Source: Peteryoungia algae | Lineage (GTDB): Bacteria; Pseudomonadota; Alphaproteobacteria; Rhizobiales; Rhizobiaceae | Reading direction: 5' to 3' | Assembly: GCF_030369675.1 (NCBI RefSeq) | Contig: NZ_CP128477.1 | Coordinates: 3,924,501-3,988,500 of the forward strand | DNA length: 64,000 bases | Part shown: one piece after another, positions 17,945 through 25,987 of the stretch | How the letters are laid out: each line of letters opens with the position of its first letter | Numbering within the stretch: position 1 is the stretch's first letter | Made by a program: the position numbers and the translations under genes | Notes under the pieces: model-generated | Seen by the model: only the letters and a program-made list of their open reading frames with translations | Told to the model about the DNA's origin: nothing | Databases searched by the model: none

Positions 17945-18678
17945 TTCGGTTTCTCATCTTCGTCGCTATCATGATGATGGCGCCGGAACTGGCTGTGGCC
18001 CAGCAGTTCCCGACGGATATCTTCAACACCCCGATCGATGGATCGGTGGCGGCGTGGATCATTCGCACATTCGGTCTGCTCACGGTGCTGTCGGTCGCAC
18101 CTGGCATCCTGATCATGGTGACGAGCTTTCCGCGTTTCCTGATCGCGTTCTCGATCCTGCGTTCCGGCATGGGACTCGCGTCCACCCCCTCCAACATGAT
18201 CCTGACCAGTATGGCGCTCTTCATGACCTTCTATGTCATGGCGCCCACCATGGACCGGTCCTGGCGTGACGGCGTCCAGCCGCTTCTCAGCAACCAGATC
18301 ACGGAAGCCCAGGCCGTCGCCCTGATCGCCGAGCCCTTCCGCACATTCATGACAGCAAACACGCGCGACAAGGATCTCGCGCTCTTCGTCGATATCGCCA
18401 ATGAGCGCGGTCAGGCGACGATCGTCGATGGCCAGGTCGATTACCGCGTGCTGATCCCGGCCTTCATGCTGTCGGAAATTCGCCGCGGCTTCGAGATCGG
18501 TTTCCTGATCATCCTGCCCTTCCTGGTGATCGATATGGTGGTCGCCACGATCACCATGGCTATGGGTATGATGATGCTCCCGCCCACATCGATCTCTCTG
18601 CCGTTCAAGATCTTGTTCTTCGTCCTGATCGACGGCTGGAACCTGCTGGTCGGCAGCCTCGTCCGGTCATTTGCTTAA
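17941..18678 (+). CDS. fliP: Flagellar export gate protein FliP
   Basis: 245 residues with a cleavable signal peptide (ELAVAQ) and four membrane helices. FliP forms, with FliQ and FliR, the core of the export gate. Conserved motifs include SFPRFLIAFSILRSGMG near residue 62 and PFLVIDMVVATITMAMGMMMLPP near 200-225. It is the last gene of the flgB operon; the following 237 bases hold a weak GC hairpin (18738-18756) without a clear T-run and then the flaA leader. FliO was not found. Confidence 0.96.
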   Translation: MIRFLIFVAIMMMAPELAVAQQFPTDIFNTPIDGSVAAWIIRTFGLLTVLSVAPGILIMVTSFPRFLIAFSILRSGMGLASTPSNMILTSMALFMTFYVMAPTMDRSWRDGVQPLLSNQITEAQAVALIAEPFRTFMTANTRDKDLALFVDIANERGQATIVDGQVDYRVLIPAFMLSEIRRGFEIGFLIILPFLVIDMVVATITMAMGMMMLPPTSISLPFKILFFVLIDGWNLLVGSLVRSFA

Positions 18679-18854
18679 CGGCCGGGACGTTTCTTCCGCA
18701 CCCATTATCCCCTTCTTTACCATGGGTTTGTTCAACCCCGGAGTCTCCCGCTCCGGTTAAGGTGTTGGCAAGGAATGACTGCGAGTTTGGTTCTCGCACG
18801 ACGGGTCTGGTAGCAACGAAAAATACCAAAAAGGCATGACGCCGAACGTTCGTG

Positions 18855-18908
18855 ACCGGTAAGTTTTTAGTCCGGTATGTCCCCAATTGTATCTCGTTTT
18901 AAGGGACA
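18855..18908 (+). promoter_or_regulatory. flaA leader: two hairpins, the second covering the ribosome site
   Basis: Stem I pairs ACCGG (18855-18859) with CCGGT (18872-18876). Stem II pairs TGTCCC (18878-18883) with GGGACA (18903-18908), which contains the flaA ribosome site AAGGGAC just ahead of the ATG at 18916. The same plan is found before flaB and flaD. I infer translational control, for example by FlbT. Confidence 0.55.
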
Positions 18909-18915
18909 AAATAAC

Positions 18916-19836
18916 ATGGCCAGCATTCTGACCAACTCCAGCGCAATGTCTGCGCTTTCCACCCTGCGCTCCATCGCTTCCAGCATGGAATCCACGCAGA
19001 ATTCCATCTCGACTGGCATGAAGGTTTCCAAGGCTTCTGACAACGCTGCCTACTGGTCGATCTCGACCGGCATGCGTTCGGACAACATGGCACTTGGCGC
19101 CGTTACCGACGCTCTCGGCGTTGGCGCAGCCAAGGTCGACACGGCCTATGCCGGTATGGAATCGGCCATCGACGTGGTCAAGGAAATCAAGGCAAAGGTT
19201 GTCGCCGCCAACGAAGAAGGCGTCGACAAGGGCAAGATCCAGGAAGAAATCACTCAGCTCATCGATCAGCTGAAGTCCATCGGCTCCAGCTCGTCGTTCA
19301 ACGGTGAAAACTGGCTCGTATCCACGGCCAACGCCACGAAAACCGTCGTGTCTGGCTTCGTTCGCGATGCCGATGGCAACGTCAGCGTCAAGAAGACTGA
19401 CTATGATCTTGACGCCACTTCGATGCTGTACACCGAAGCGACGGCGGGAACGATCGATGCCGACTCCGGCATTCTGAACAAGGTCGGTGCCACCGTGACC
19501 GTCGGCGCCACGACTTACACCCAGATCTCTGTTCTCGATCTCGACGTTGAGACCGATGACCTTGGTGACGCCCTCTACTCTGTCGACCTGGCACTCGAAA
19601 GCATGACGAGCGCCGGCGCAAAGCTCGGTTCCTTGTCTTCGCGTATCGACCTCCAGACAGACTTCTCCGCGAAGCTGTCTGACGCCATCGAAAAGGGCGT
19701 TGGTCGTCTGGTGGACGCTGACATGAACGAAGAGTCGACCCGCCTCAAGGCCCTGCAGACCCAGCAGCAGCTGGCAATCCAGGCACTCTCGATCGCCAAC
19801 AGCGACTCGCAGAACATCCTGTCGCTCTTCCGCTAA
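18916..19836 (+). CDS. flaA: Flagellin FlaA
   Basis: 306 residues; the start at 18916 is set by the conserved opening MASILTNSSAMSALSTLRS and the AAGGGAC site in front. Flagellin is secreted and polymerises into the filament. The N-terminal D0/D1 helices (1-140) and the C-terminal helices (LKALQTQQQLAIQALSIANS, ending ILSLFR) are conserved; the middle (about 150-220) is variable and the shortest of the four flagellins here. In Sinorhizobium the first gene is the principal flagellin. It has its own leader and is closed by a terminator at 19966, so it is a single-gene transcript. Confidence 0.95.
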   Translation: MASILTNSSAMSALSTLRSIASSMESTQNSISTGMKVSKASDNAAYWSISTGMRSDNMALGAVTDALGVGAAKVDTAYAGMESAIDVVKEIKAKVVAANEEGVDKGKIQEEITQLIDQLKSIGSSSSFNGENWLVSTANATKTVVSGFVRDADGNVSVKKTDYDLDATSMLYTEATAGTIDADSGILNKVGATVTVGATTYTQISVLDLDVETDDLGDALYSVDLALESMTSAGAKLGSLSSRIDLQTDFSAKLSDAIEKGVGRLVDADMNEESTRLKALQTQQQLAIQALSIANSDSQNILSLFR

Positions 19837-19965
19837 GAGCTGGAACAAGTCGGTCCGCAAGGACCGGCTAGATTATCCCGACGCCAATATGCCTTGGTGG
19901 CTGACCAGAGGTGCGCGAAGGGAAAGCTTCAATATCCGGAGGCTGATCCGGACACGAGGCAAGGC

Positions 19966-20003
19966 AAAGGCCGCATTCGGAAACGAATGCGGCCTTTCCG
20001 TTT
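19966..20003 (+). terminator. Terminator after flaA
   Basis: A perfect 14-pair stem (AAAGGCCGCATTCG at 19966-19979 and its complement at 19984-19997) is closed by a GAAA loop and followed by CCGTTTTGTT. Confidence 0.9.
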
Positions 20004-20184
20004 TGTTAAACAAAATCTGCTACGCGCACGCACGCGCGAAGGTTGCAAATATTTTCAAAAAATGTCCGGTTCCCGATTTCGTTTAGGCCTTCATTAACCT
20101 TGATAGTTTTATCTAGGCCTATCGAAACGGCGAGCTAACTCATAAAATTCAGCCAGTTAGCAGGCATGATGCTGTGCGCCGTTA

Positions 20185-20230
20185 CCGGTTAGACCGGAAT
20201 GTCCCTTCTCAGTCAGCCATTCAAGGGGCA
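20185..20230 (+). promoter_or_regulatory. flaB leader: two hairpins, the second covering the ribosome site
   Basis: Stem I pairs CCGGT (20185-20189) with ACCGG (20193-20197), the reverse of the flaA pairing. Stem II pairs TGTCCC (20200-20205) with GGGGCA (20225-20230), where one pair has become G-U. The ribosome site AAGGGG is inside stem II. Confidence 0.55.
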
Positions 20231-20238
20231 CTACTACT

Positions 20239-21234
20239 ATGACGAGCATTCTTACCAATGTCGCCGCCATGTCGGCACTCCAGACTCTGCGCACGATCGG
20301 CAGCAGCATGGAAGACACCCAGGCCCGCGTATCGTCCGGTCTCCGCGTCGGCGAAGCCTCCGACAACGCTGCCTATTGGTCGATCGCCACCACGATGAAA
20401 TCCGACAACATGGCGCTGTCCGCCGTGTCTGACGCCCTCGGCCTCGGCGCCTCCAAGATCGATACCGCCTATGCCGGTATGGAATCCGCCATCGACGTCG
20501 TAAAGGAAATCAAGGCCAAGCTGGTCACCGCCACCGAAGAAGGCGTCGACAAGGCGAAGGTCCAGGAAGAAATCACGCAGCTGCAGGGTCAGCTGAAGTC
20601 CATCGCCGACTCCGCATCCTTCAGCGGTGAAAACTGGATCGCTGGCGGTACCGACACATCGACCGGTTCTGTCGACGTGACTGTCGTATCCGGTTTCGTC
20701 CGCGACGCCAGCAACAACGTCGCCGTCAAGACCACGTCTTACACGCTCGACGCCACGACGGCCGGCAGCATGACTCTCCTGTTCGGCGGTGACGCGGCCG
20801 GTGCAATCGACACCGCGACCGGTATCCTCGGCGCGACGGGTGCAGACTACACGACCACCGACTTCGACTCGACCGTCGGCGGTGTTGACGCTGCAGCGAC
20901 TGCCGTAGCTGGCATGTCTGTCTACACGCTGGACATCAATGGTTTCGACGGCGCGGCCATGGCTGAAGCCCTGACGCTCGTTGATGCGGCCCTGGCCTTC
21001 ATGACCAGCGCTGGTGCCGACCTCGGCTCGATCTCGATGCGCATCGACCTGCAGGAAGACTTCGTCAACAAGCTGTCGGACTCGCTCGACTCGGGCGTAG
21101 GCCGTCTGGTTGACGCGGACATGAATGAAGAGTCCACCCGCCTCAAGGCACTGCAGACCCAGCAGCAGCTGGCTGTCCAGTCGCTGTCGATCGCCAACTC
21201 TTCTTCGGAAGTCATCCTCTCGCTCTTCCGTTAA
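20239..21234 (+). CDS. flaB: Flagellin FlaB
   Basis: 331 residues, starting MTSILTNVAAMSALQTLR after an AAGGGG ribosome site. It is a paralogue of the flanking flagellins, with conserved helices at both ends and a longer variable centre (about 150-245, rich in Thr, Gly, Asp and Ala). The C-terminus LKALQTQQQLAVQSLSIANSS...ILSLFR is typical. Secondary flagellins of this type are needed with FlaA for a fully functional complex filament in Sinorhizobium. Single-gene unit with its own leader and terminator. Confidence 0.95.
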   Translation: MTSILTNVAAMSALQTLRTIGSSMEDTQARVSSGLRVGEASDNAAYWSIATTMKSDNMALSAVSDALGLGASKIDTAYAGMESAIDVVKEIKAKLVTATEEGVDKAKVQEEITQLQGQLKSIADSASFSGENWIAGGTDTSTGSVDVTVVSGFVRDASNNVAVKTTSYTLDATTAGSMTLLFGGDAAGAIDTATGILGATGADYTTTDFDSTVGGVDAAATAVAGMSVYTLDINGFDGAAMAEALTLVDAALAFMTSAGADLGSISMRIDLQEDFVNKLSDSLDSGVGRLVDADMNEESTRLKALQTQQQLAVQSLSIANSSSEVILSLFR

Positions 21235-21255
21235 GACTGAAGAGATCCAGCATCG

Positions 21256-21280
21256 AAGCCGCCCTCCGGGGCGGCTTTTT
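21256..21280 (+). terminator. Terminator after flaB
   Basis: A nine-pair stem (AAGCCGCCC / GGGCGGCTT) with a TCCG loop runs directly into TTTTT, 21 bases after the flaB stop. Confidence 0.9.
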
Positions 21281-21307
21281 GCGTCTTAACAGATTTTTCA
21301 GATCCGC

Positions 21308-21324
21308 TTAACCATCCGTTAACC
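21308..21324 (+). promoter_or_regulatory. CtrA-type box upstream of flaD
   Basis: TTAACCATCCGTTAACC contains TTAA-N7-TTAA, the recognition pattern of the cell-cycle regulator CtrA in alphaproteobacteria, including the flanking CC of the rhizobial form. It lies about 135 bases ahead of the third flagellin gene. Binding is inferred. Confidence 0.5.
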
Positions 21325-21405
21325 ATACGCCCGTTAGAAGGGATCATGTAACGATGAGTTAACCAAGACGAAGAACTGGTTAAGGGCATTAGGCCGCGTC
21401 ATCGT

Positions 21406-21451
21406 TCCCGGAGAGACCGGGATGTCCCCAAATCTAGCCATTTAAGGGACA
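21406..21451 (+). promoter_or_regulatory. flaD leader: two hairpins, the second covering the ribosome site
   Basis: Stem I pairs TCCCGG (21406-21411) with CCGGGA (21417-21422). Stem II pairs TGTCCC (21423-21428) with GGGACA (21446-21451) and includes the ribosome site AAGGGAC. The GTG start is at 21457. Confidence 0.55.
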
Positions 21452-21456
21452 CGACC

Positions 21457-22455
21457 GTGACCAGCATTTTGACGAACAACGCAGCGATGGCTGCACTCCA
21501 GACCCTCCGTTCCATCGACTCGAAGATGCAGGACACGCAAGCGCGTGTATCCTCCGGTCTGCGTGTCGGCGGAGCCTCCGACAACGCCGCCTACTGGTCG
21601 ATTGCGACCACCATGCGCTCCGACAACATGGCGCTCTCTGCCGTGCAGGACGCACTCGGCCTCGGCGCCGCCAAGATCGATACCGCTTATGCCGCCATGG
21701 AAAGCGCAATCGAAGTTGTCAAGGAAATCAAGGCGAAAGTCGTCGCCGCCACCGAAGAAGGCGTCGACAAGAACAAGATCCAGGAAGAAATCGACCAGCT
21801 GCAGGAACAGCTGCGCTCCATCTCTGAATCGGCAAGCTTCAGCGGTCAGAACTGGGTCGCAACCGGCGCCGATACCGCCACTGCACCCATCGACGTGACC
21901 GTCGTCTCGGGCTTCATCCGCGACTCGAGCGGCAATGTGTCGGTTTCCACGACGCTCTATTCCCTCGATGCAACAACAGCCGACGGCATGACTGTGTTGT
22001 TCGGCGGTGATGTAAACGGCCTGATCGACTACAACTCCGGTATTCTCGGCAGCATCTCCGACACCTTCGACGCCTTCGTCGACTGGGACAATGATGGGGC
22101 CACAGGCGCCGCAGCAGCGGAAATCGCCGGTGTCTCCATCGACCAGCTTGATATCACCGGCCTGACGACTGCCGGTATGCAGGAAGCCCTCTCGCTCGTC
22201 GAGTACGGCCTGCAGCAGATGACCAGTGCTGCAGCGGCTCTTGGTTCGATCTCCATGCGCATCGGCATGCAGGAAGACTTTGTCGCAGCCCTCACCGACT
22301 CGATCGACAGTGGCGTTGGCCGCCTCGTCGACGCAGACATGAACGAGGAATCGACCCGCCTCAAGGCGCTGCAGACCCAGCAGCAGCTGGCCATCCAGTC
22401 GCTCTCGATCGCTAACTCCTCTTCCGAAAGCATTCTGACACTCTTCCGTCAGTAA
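21457..22455 (+). CDS. flaD: Flagellin, third of the tandem set (flaD by position)
   Basis: 332 residues, starting at a GTG with AAGGGAC upstream; the encoded start MTSILTNNAAMAALQTLRS agrees with the paralogues, so the GTG is real. Conserved flagellin ends flank a variable centre of about 100 residues. It is closest to FlaB by eye in the first 150 residues. The name follows the Sinorhizobium order flaA-flaB-flaD-flaC and is not proven by sequence. It has its own CtrA-type box, leader and terminator. Confidence 0.9.
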   Translation: MTSILTNNAAMAALQTLRSIDSKMQDTQARVSSGLRVGGASDNAAYWSIATTMRSDNMALSAVQDALGLGAAKIDTAYAAMESAIEVVKEIKAKVVAATEEGVDKNKIQEEIDQLQEQLRSISESASFSGQNWVATGADTATAPIDVTVVSGFIRDSSGNVSVSTTLYSLDATTADGMTVLFGGDVNGLIDYNSGILGSISDTFDAFVDWDNDGATGAAAAEIAGVSIDQLDITGLTTAGMQEALSLVEYGLQQMTSAAAALGSISMRIGMQEDFVAALTDSIDSGVGRLVDADMNEESTRLKALQTQQQLAIQSLSIANSSSESILTLFRQ

Positions 22456-22516
22456 GCGGCGCTCTGGCTAGGGGCGACTTCGTCCCGCCCTGACAGTGTC
22501 GGATGCCATCGGTGTG

Positions 22517-22550
22517 AATCCGCGCCTCGCAAGAGGCGCGGATTTTCGTT
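22517..22550 (+). terminator. Terminator after the third flagellin gene
   Basis: A perfect 12-pair stem (AATCCGCGCCTC and complement) with a GCAA loop is followed by TTCGTTT. Confidence 0.88.
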
Positions 22551-22644
22551 TGAGCCTTGCGCGAAACTTTTGCGAATTTCGTTTCGACTACAAAAGAGAA
22601 GTCGATACCTTGCCATAACCTCGGTCTCTTTGTTAACTGCCGCT

Positions 22645-22659
22645 GTTAACGATTTGTTA
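22645..22659 (+). promoter_or_regulatory. CtrA-type box upstream of flaC
   Basis: TTAACGATTTGTTAA is a perfect TTAA-N7-TTAA; a third GTTAAC lies just upstream at 22631-22636. It is about 100 bases ahead of the fourth flagellin gene. Confidence 0.5.
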
Positions 22660-22760
22660 ACAGTGACGGGGATCGCGCAAAGGCGCGTTCTGCATGATGC
22701 CCTCCCGTTTTCCCGGCAAACCGCCGGATGCGCAGTCCTGAACGCTTAGGGGCACCAAGC

Positions 22761-23720
22761 ATGACCAGTATTATGACCAATGCGGCCGCCATGGCGGCGC
22801 TGCAGACGCTTCGTTCGATCGACAACAACCTCGAGACGACCCAGCGACGCGTTTCCTCGGGTTACCGGGTCGAAACGGCAGCCGACAATGCCGGCTATTG
22901 GTCCATTGCCACCACGATGCGCTCCGACAATGCGGCGCTCTCGACCGTTTCCGACGCGCTCGGCCTCGGTGCGGCAACCGTCGATACCGCCTATACGGCG
23001 CTCGACAATGTCGTTGACGTGATGTCCACGATCAAGGCGAAGCTGGTTGCGGCCAGCGAACCGGGCGTCGACAAGAACAAGATCAACGAGGAAATGACGC
23101 AGCTGAAAAATCAGCTGATCTCGGCCGCGCAGTCCGCCTCCTTCTCCGGCGAGAACTGGCTTTACAACACCAATGCTGCGCCCCTTGGCACAAAGCAGGT
23201 TGTCTCGTCCTTCGTCCGTGGCGCAGATGGCAGCGTGCAGGTCACGACGCTGGACTTCGATACGGCCGAATCCGTCCTGATCGACATTCAGGACCCGTCG
23301 CAGGGCTTCCTCACCAAGGCGATCGATGCCGACGTCCTGCGCAACACCGGGACCGGCGTCCGCGATTACTACCTCCTCGACATGGGCGCAGCCCCTGCCG
23401 GCACTGAAATCGCGATCGACACCAATACCGACACCGAAACGCTCGCCGACATGATTTCTGTCGTTGATAACGTCATCCAGCAGCTGACTGATGCCGCCGC
23501 TACCCTCGGCGCGATCACCAGCCGCATTGAGATGCAGGACAACTTCGTCTCGAACCTCATGGACGTGATCGACAAGGGCATCGGTCGTCTTGTTGATGCC
23601 GACATGAACGAGGAATCGACACGCCTGAAGGCGCTGCAGACCCAGCAGCAGCTCGGCATCCAGGCTCTTTCGATCGCCAACAGCAGCGCCGAAAAGCTCC
23701 TGACGCTCTTCCAGCGGTAA
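22761..23720 (+). CDS. flaC: Flagellin, fourth of the tandem set (flaC by position)
   Basis: 319 residues from the ATG at 22761 (MTSIMTNAAAMAALQTLRS). It is the most divergent of the four: the N-terminal helix region differs at many sites (ETAADNAGYWS, TVSDALGLGAATVDTAYTALDNVVDV) and the centre is unlike the others. The C-terminus LKALQTQQQLGIQALSIANSSAEKLLTLFQR is intact. Its leader keeps the CCGG-type hairpin (22713-22727) but lacks the perfect TGTCCC/GGGACA pairing, so its translation may be set differently. Name by position only. Confidence 0.9.
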   Translation: MTSIMTNAAAMAALQTLRSIDNNLETTQRRVSSGYRVETAADNAGYWSIATTMRSDNAALSTVSDALGLGAATVDTAYTALDNVVDVMSTIKAKLVAASEPGVDKNKINEEMTQLKNQLISAAQSASFSGENWLYNTNAAPLGTKQVVSSFVRGADGSVQVTTLDFDTAESVLIDIQDPSQGFLTKAIDADVLRNTGTGVRDYYLLDMGAAPAGTEIAIDTNTDTETLADMISVVDNVIQQLTDAAATLGAITSRIEMQDNFVSNLMDVIDKGIGRLVDADMNEESTRLKALQTQQQLGIQALSIANSSAEKLLTLFQR

Positions 23721-23728
23721 AGCGTGAA

Positions 23729-23758
23729 ACGCCGGATGTGAGTACATCCGGCGTCTTC
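23729..23758 (+). terminator. Terminator after the fourth flagellin gene
   Basis: An 11-pair stem (ACGCCGGATGT / ACATCCGGCGT, 23729-23739 and 23744-23754) with a four-base loop is followed by CTTCGT. The T-run is short. Confidence 0.75.
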
Positions 23759-23797
23759 GTGCCGGTTAAGCGCGGGTCGCGCACAACACCTTCATCT

Positions 23798-23819
23798 TCG
23801 CGCAAGTTTGAGACCCTAG
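23798..23819 (+). promoter_or_regulatory. Shared flagellar promoter element of the motB-motC-fliK operon
   Basis: TCGCGCAAG, ten bases and TAG form a perfect copy of the box. It lies 166 bases ahead of the first gene, leaving an unusually long leader compared with 30-60 bases for the other copies. Confidence 0.6.
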
Positions 23820-23984
23820 CTTGGTGGAGAGCACGAGGCACCACTGCGTCGATCCGTGCCGAATGAGCTTCGACCGATCCTGGAAGATGAAAGAACGCGT
23901 ACGGGACATGCTGATGTTTGATCTTCTTCTCGTGCAATGCCGCATTCGCGGGTCCCGAACTGTCGCCGATGGAGGCGATTGCTG

Positions 23985-24632
23985 ATGAGCATGCGTCTGG
24001 CCAGCTACCTCAAGGACTTTTCCACCGCGACAGTGCCACCGGCACCATCGGCGCCGACCTTCGACATGCCATCAGTGGATGCGTTTGACATGGACTTTCC
24101 GGCCCTTCCGGAGCCTGAGCCGCTGGATGCAGAGGCCATCCGACGCGAAGCCTATGCCGAGGGGCACGAAGCGGGCGAAAAGGCTGCGGCAGACCGTTTG
24201 GAAGTGGACCGACAGGCCATGGAGATCGCCCATGCCCAGGCCCTTGCCGAACGTGACCAGAAGCTGCGCGACGAATTTGCCGAGATCCTCGCGACAAAAC
24301 TGCCCGATGTGATCCAGAAACTGTCGCTTGCCGTCAGTGAGCAGGCGGCGATTGCGCTTGCGCCTGTGATCGGTGAGGCGCTCGCCGACAAGGCTGTCAA
24401 GGATCTCGCCGCGCTTCTGCAGGCCGCAATTGCCGCTGGCGAGGCGGGCAAGATCGAAGTGAAGGGGCCGCGCCTCCTGTTCGAAAAACTCCAGGCGGAC
24501 ATGCCCGAACATACGAGCTTCCTTCGCTATACGGAGGATGAAGATCTCGACCTGACGGCCGAGTTCGGTGAGGCCGCTCTCGTGACCCGCATTTCTGCAT
24601 TTACGGCGAGCCTGAAGAAAGTTCTGGCATGA
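23985..24632 (+). CDS. Probable FliH-type regulator of the export ATPase
   Basis: 215 residues from the ATG at 23985, which has GGAGG upstream. Residues 50-115 hold a charged helix with small-residue spacing ([18 protein letters not shown], then [17 protein letters not shown]), and residues 125-215 resemble the FliH / V-ATPase subunit E C-terminal domain (AEGAAL-type end: [25 protein letters not shown]). FliH binds FliI and the C ring. No other FliH candidate exists among the flagellar genes here. Its stop overlaps the motB start (ATGA). The assignment is by pattern and context; homologues are mostly annotated as hypothetical. Confidence 0.65.
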   Translation: MSMRLASYLKDFSTATVPPAPSAPTFDMPSVDAFDMDFPALPEPEPLDAEAIRREAYAEGHEAGEKAAADRLEVDRQAMEIAHAQALAERDQKLRDEFAEILATKLPDVIQKLSLAVSEQAAIALAPVIGEALADKAVKDLAALLQAAIAAGEAGKIEVKGPRLLFEKLQADMPEHTSFLRYTEDEDLDLTAEFGEAALVTRISAFTASLKKVLA

Positions 24633-25984
24633 GTGAAGAAAACCACCATCACGGCAAGAACGAGATCATCATCGTCAAGCGTCACAAGGGTGACCACGAT
24701 GGCGCCCATGGCGGCGCCTGGAAGATCGCCTATGCCGACTTCATGACCGCGATGATGGCCTTCTTCCTCGTCATGTGGCTGGTCAATGCCGCCAATGAGG
24801 AAACCAAGGCCTCGGTCGCAAGCTACTTCAACCCCATCAAGCTCTCGGATGAAAAGCCCACGGAAAAGGGGCTGGAAAAGCCGGTTGAGACCAGTGAGGG
24901 TGAAGAGAAGAAAGAGCGCTCGCAGGTAGACGAAGACGAGGACAAGGTCGGCTCGGCTGCGGCGACCGGTGACGACCAGACCGCATCCTCGGGCGATGAG
25001 GCCAACTATTCCGAGGCTGACTTCTTCGAAAACCCCTATTCGGTTCTGGCGGAAATCGCCCAGGAAGTAGGCCAGCAGGCCAATGTAAGCGCCAAGGGGG
25101 AGGGTGGTGCCGCCGATTCCGGTCCCTCGACCGGCGCTCAGGGCGGGGAAGCCTATCGCGATCCTTTCGATCCGGATTTCTGGACCCAGCAGGTCCAGAC
25201 CGCCAATGGTCCGCCGGGTGAGCCGACCGATGCCCAGACACCGGCGGAACAGGCCCAAACCGCTGCGCCTCAGATTGCCGATCCTGTCGATCCTGCCGAG
25301 CCGTCCACCGAGCCGGACCAGCAGATCGCACTGGTCGTTCCAGGTCAGAAGCCGCAGATCGAGGCAACGCCCTCCGAGGCGCTGACGGATGAAAAGCCGG
25401 CTGAAGGCAAGGCTGAGAAGAGCGATGTCGGCAAGGCCGATCAATCCGGTGAGGACACACAGGACAAGCCCGAAATCGTCGAGATGGACCCGACGACCGA
25501 CGAGCAGCTCAAGGTGCAGCTCGCCGCCGCGGATGAGCTCAAGGCACAGATCGAACAGGCGATCGGCGGCGGCGCCGGCAAGCTCGCCGAAGGTCTCCTC
25601 GTCACGCCGGCCGAAGGCGGGCTTCTGGTGACGATCAGCGATCAGAGCGATGCTGCCATGTTCAATGTCGGCTCTGCCGTACCGCGCCGCGAGCTGGTGC
25701 TCGCCATGGAGCGGCTCGGCAAGATACTGGAGGAAAAGGCCGGCCGGATTGTCATACGCGGACATACCGACGGCCGACAGTTCAAGGGCACGGAGAACGA
25801 CAACTGGCGTCTCTCCATGGCGCGGGCCCATAGCGCCTACTACATGCTGGTGCGCGGCGGGCTGAGCGAAGGTCGCGTCGAGCAGGTCTCCGGCTTTGCT
25901 GACCGGCGCCTGCAGGTGCCGGACGATCCGCTGGCCGATTCCAACCGCCGCATCGAGATCCTCATCGAAGCAGAGCAGGGATAA
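24629..25984 (+). CDS. motB: Flagellar motor stator protein MotB
   Basis: 451 residues, longer than enteric MotB (about 310) because of an acidic, low-complexity linker from about 75 to 290. The single membrane helix (about 33-56, [19 protein letters not shown]) carries the proton-accepting Asp37. The C-terminal OmpA-like peptidoglycan-binding domain is complete ([10 protein letters not shown] near 378, then [10 protein letters not shown] at the end). It pairs with MotA and, in rhizobia, works with the periplasmic MotC. Four-base overlap with the gene before it and 3 bases to motC. Confidence 0.95.
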   Translation: MSEENHHHGKNEIIIVKRHKGDHDGAHGGAWKIAYADFMTAMMAFFLVMWLVNAANEETKASVASYFNPIKLSDEKPTEKGLEKPVETSEGEEKKERSQVDEDEDKVGSAAATGDDQTASSGDEANYSEADFFENPYSVLAEIAQEVGQQANVSAKGEGGAADSGPSTGAQGGEAYRDPFDPDFWTQQVQTANGPPGEPTDAQTPAEQAQTAAPQIADPVDPAEPSTEPDQQIALVVPGQKPQIEATPSEALTDEKPAEGKAEKSDVGKADQSGEDTQDKPEIVEMDPTTDEQLKVQLAAADELKAQIEQAIGGGAGKLAEGLLVTPAEGGLLVTISDQSDAAMFNVGSAVPRRELVLAMERLGKILEEKAGRIVIRGHTDGRQFKGTENDNWRLSMARAHSAYYMLVRGGLSEGRVEQVSGFADRRLQVPDDPLADSNRRIEILIEAEQG

Positions 25985-25987
25985 ACT

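Larger units (their letters stand above)
19837..20238 (+). other. Intergenic region flaA-flaB
   Basis: This 402-base gap holds the flaA terminator (19966-20003), an AT-rich stretch, a degenerate CtrA-type box (TTAG-N7-TTAA, 20083-20097) and the flaB leader (20185-20230). No gene was found in it; small open frames overlapping the terminator are not credible. Confidence 0.7.

Noticed and set aside
18738..18756. Hairpin CCGGAG/CTCCGG after fliP as terminator
   Set aside because: Six pairs and no proper T-run; it may contribute to termination but is too weak to list.
18916..23720. Four similar flagellin genes as a possible assembly artefact
   Set aside because: Centres, leaders and terminators all differ, and the order matches known rhizobial clusters, so these are genuine paralogues.
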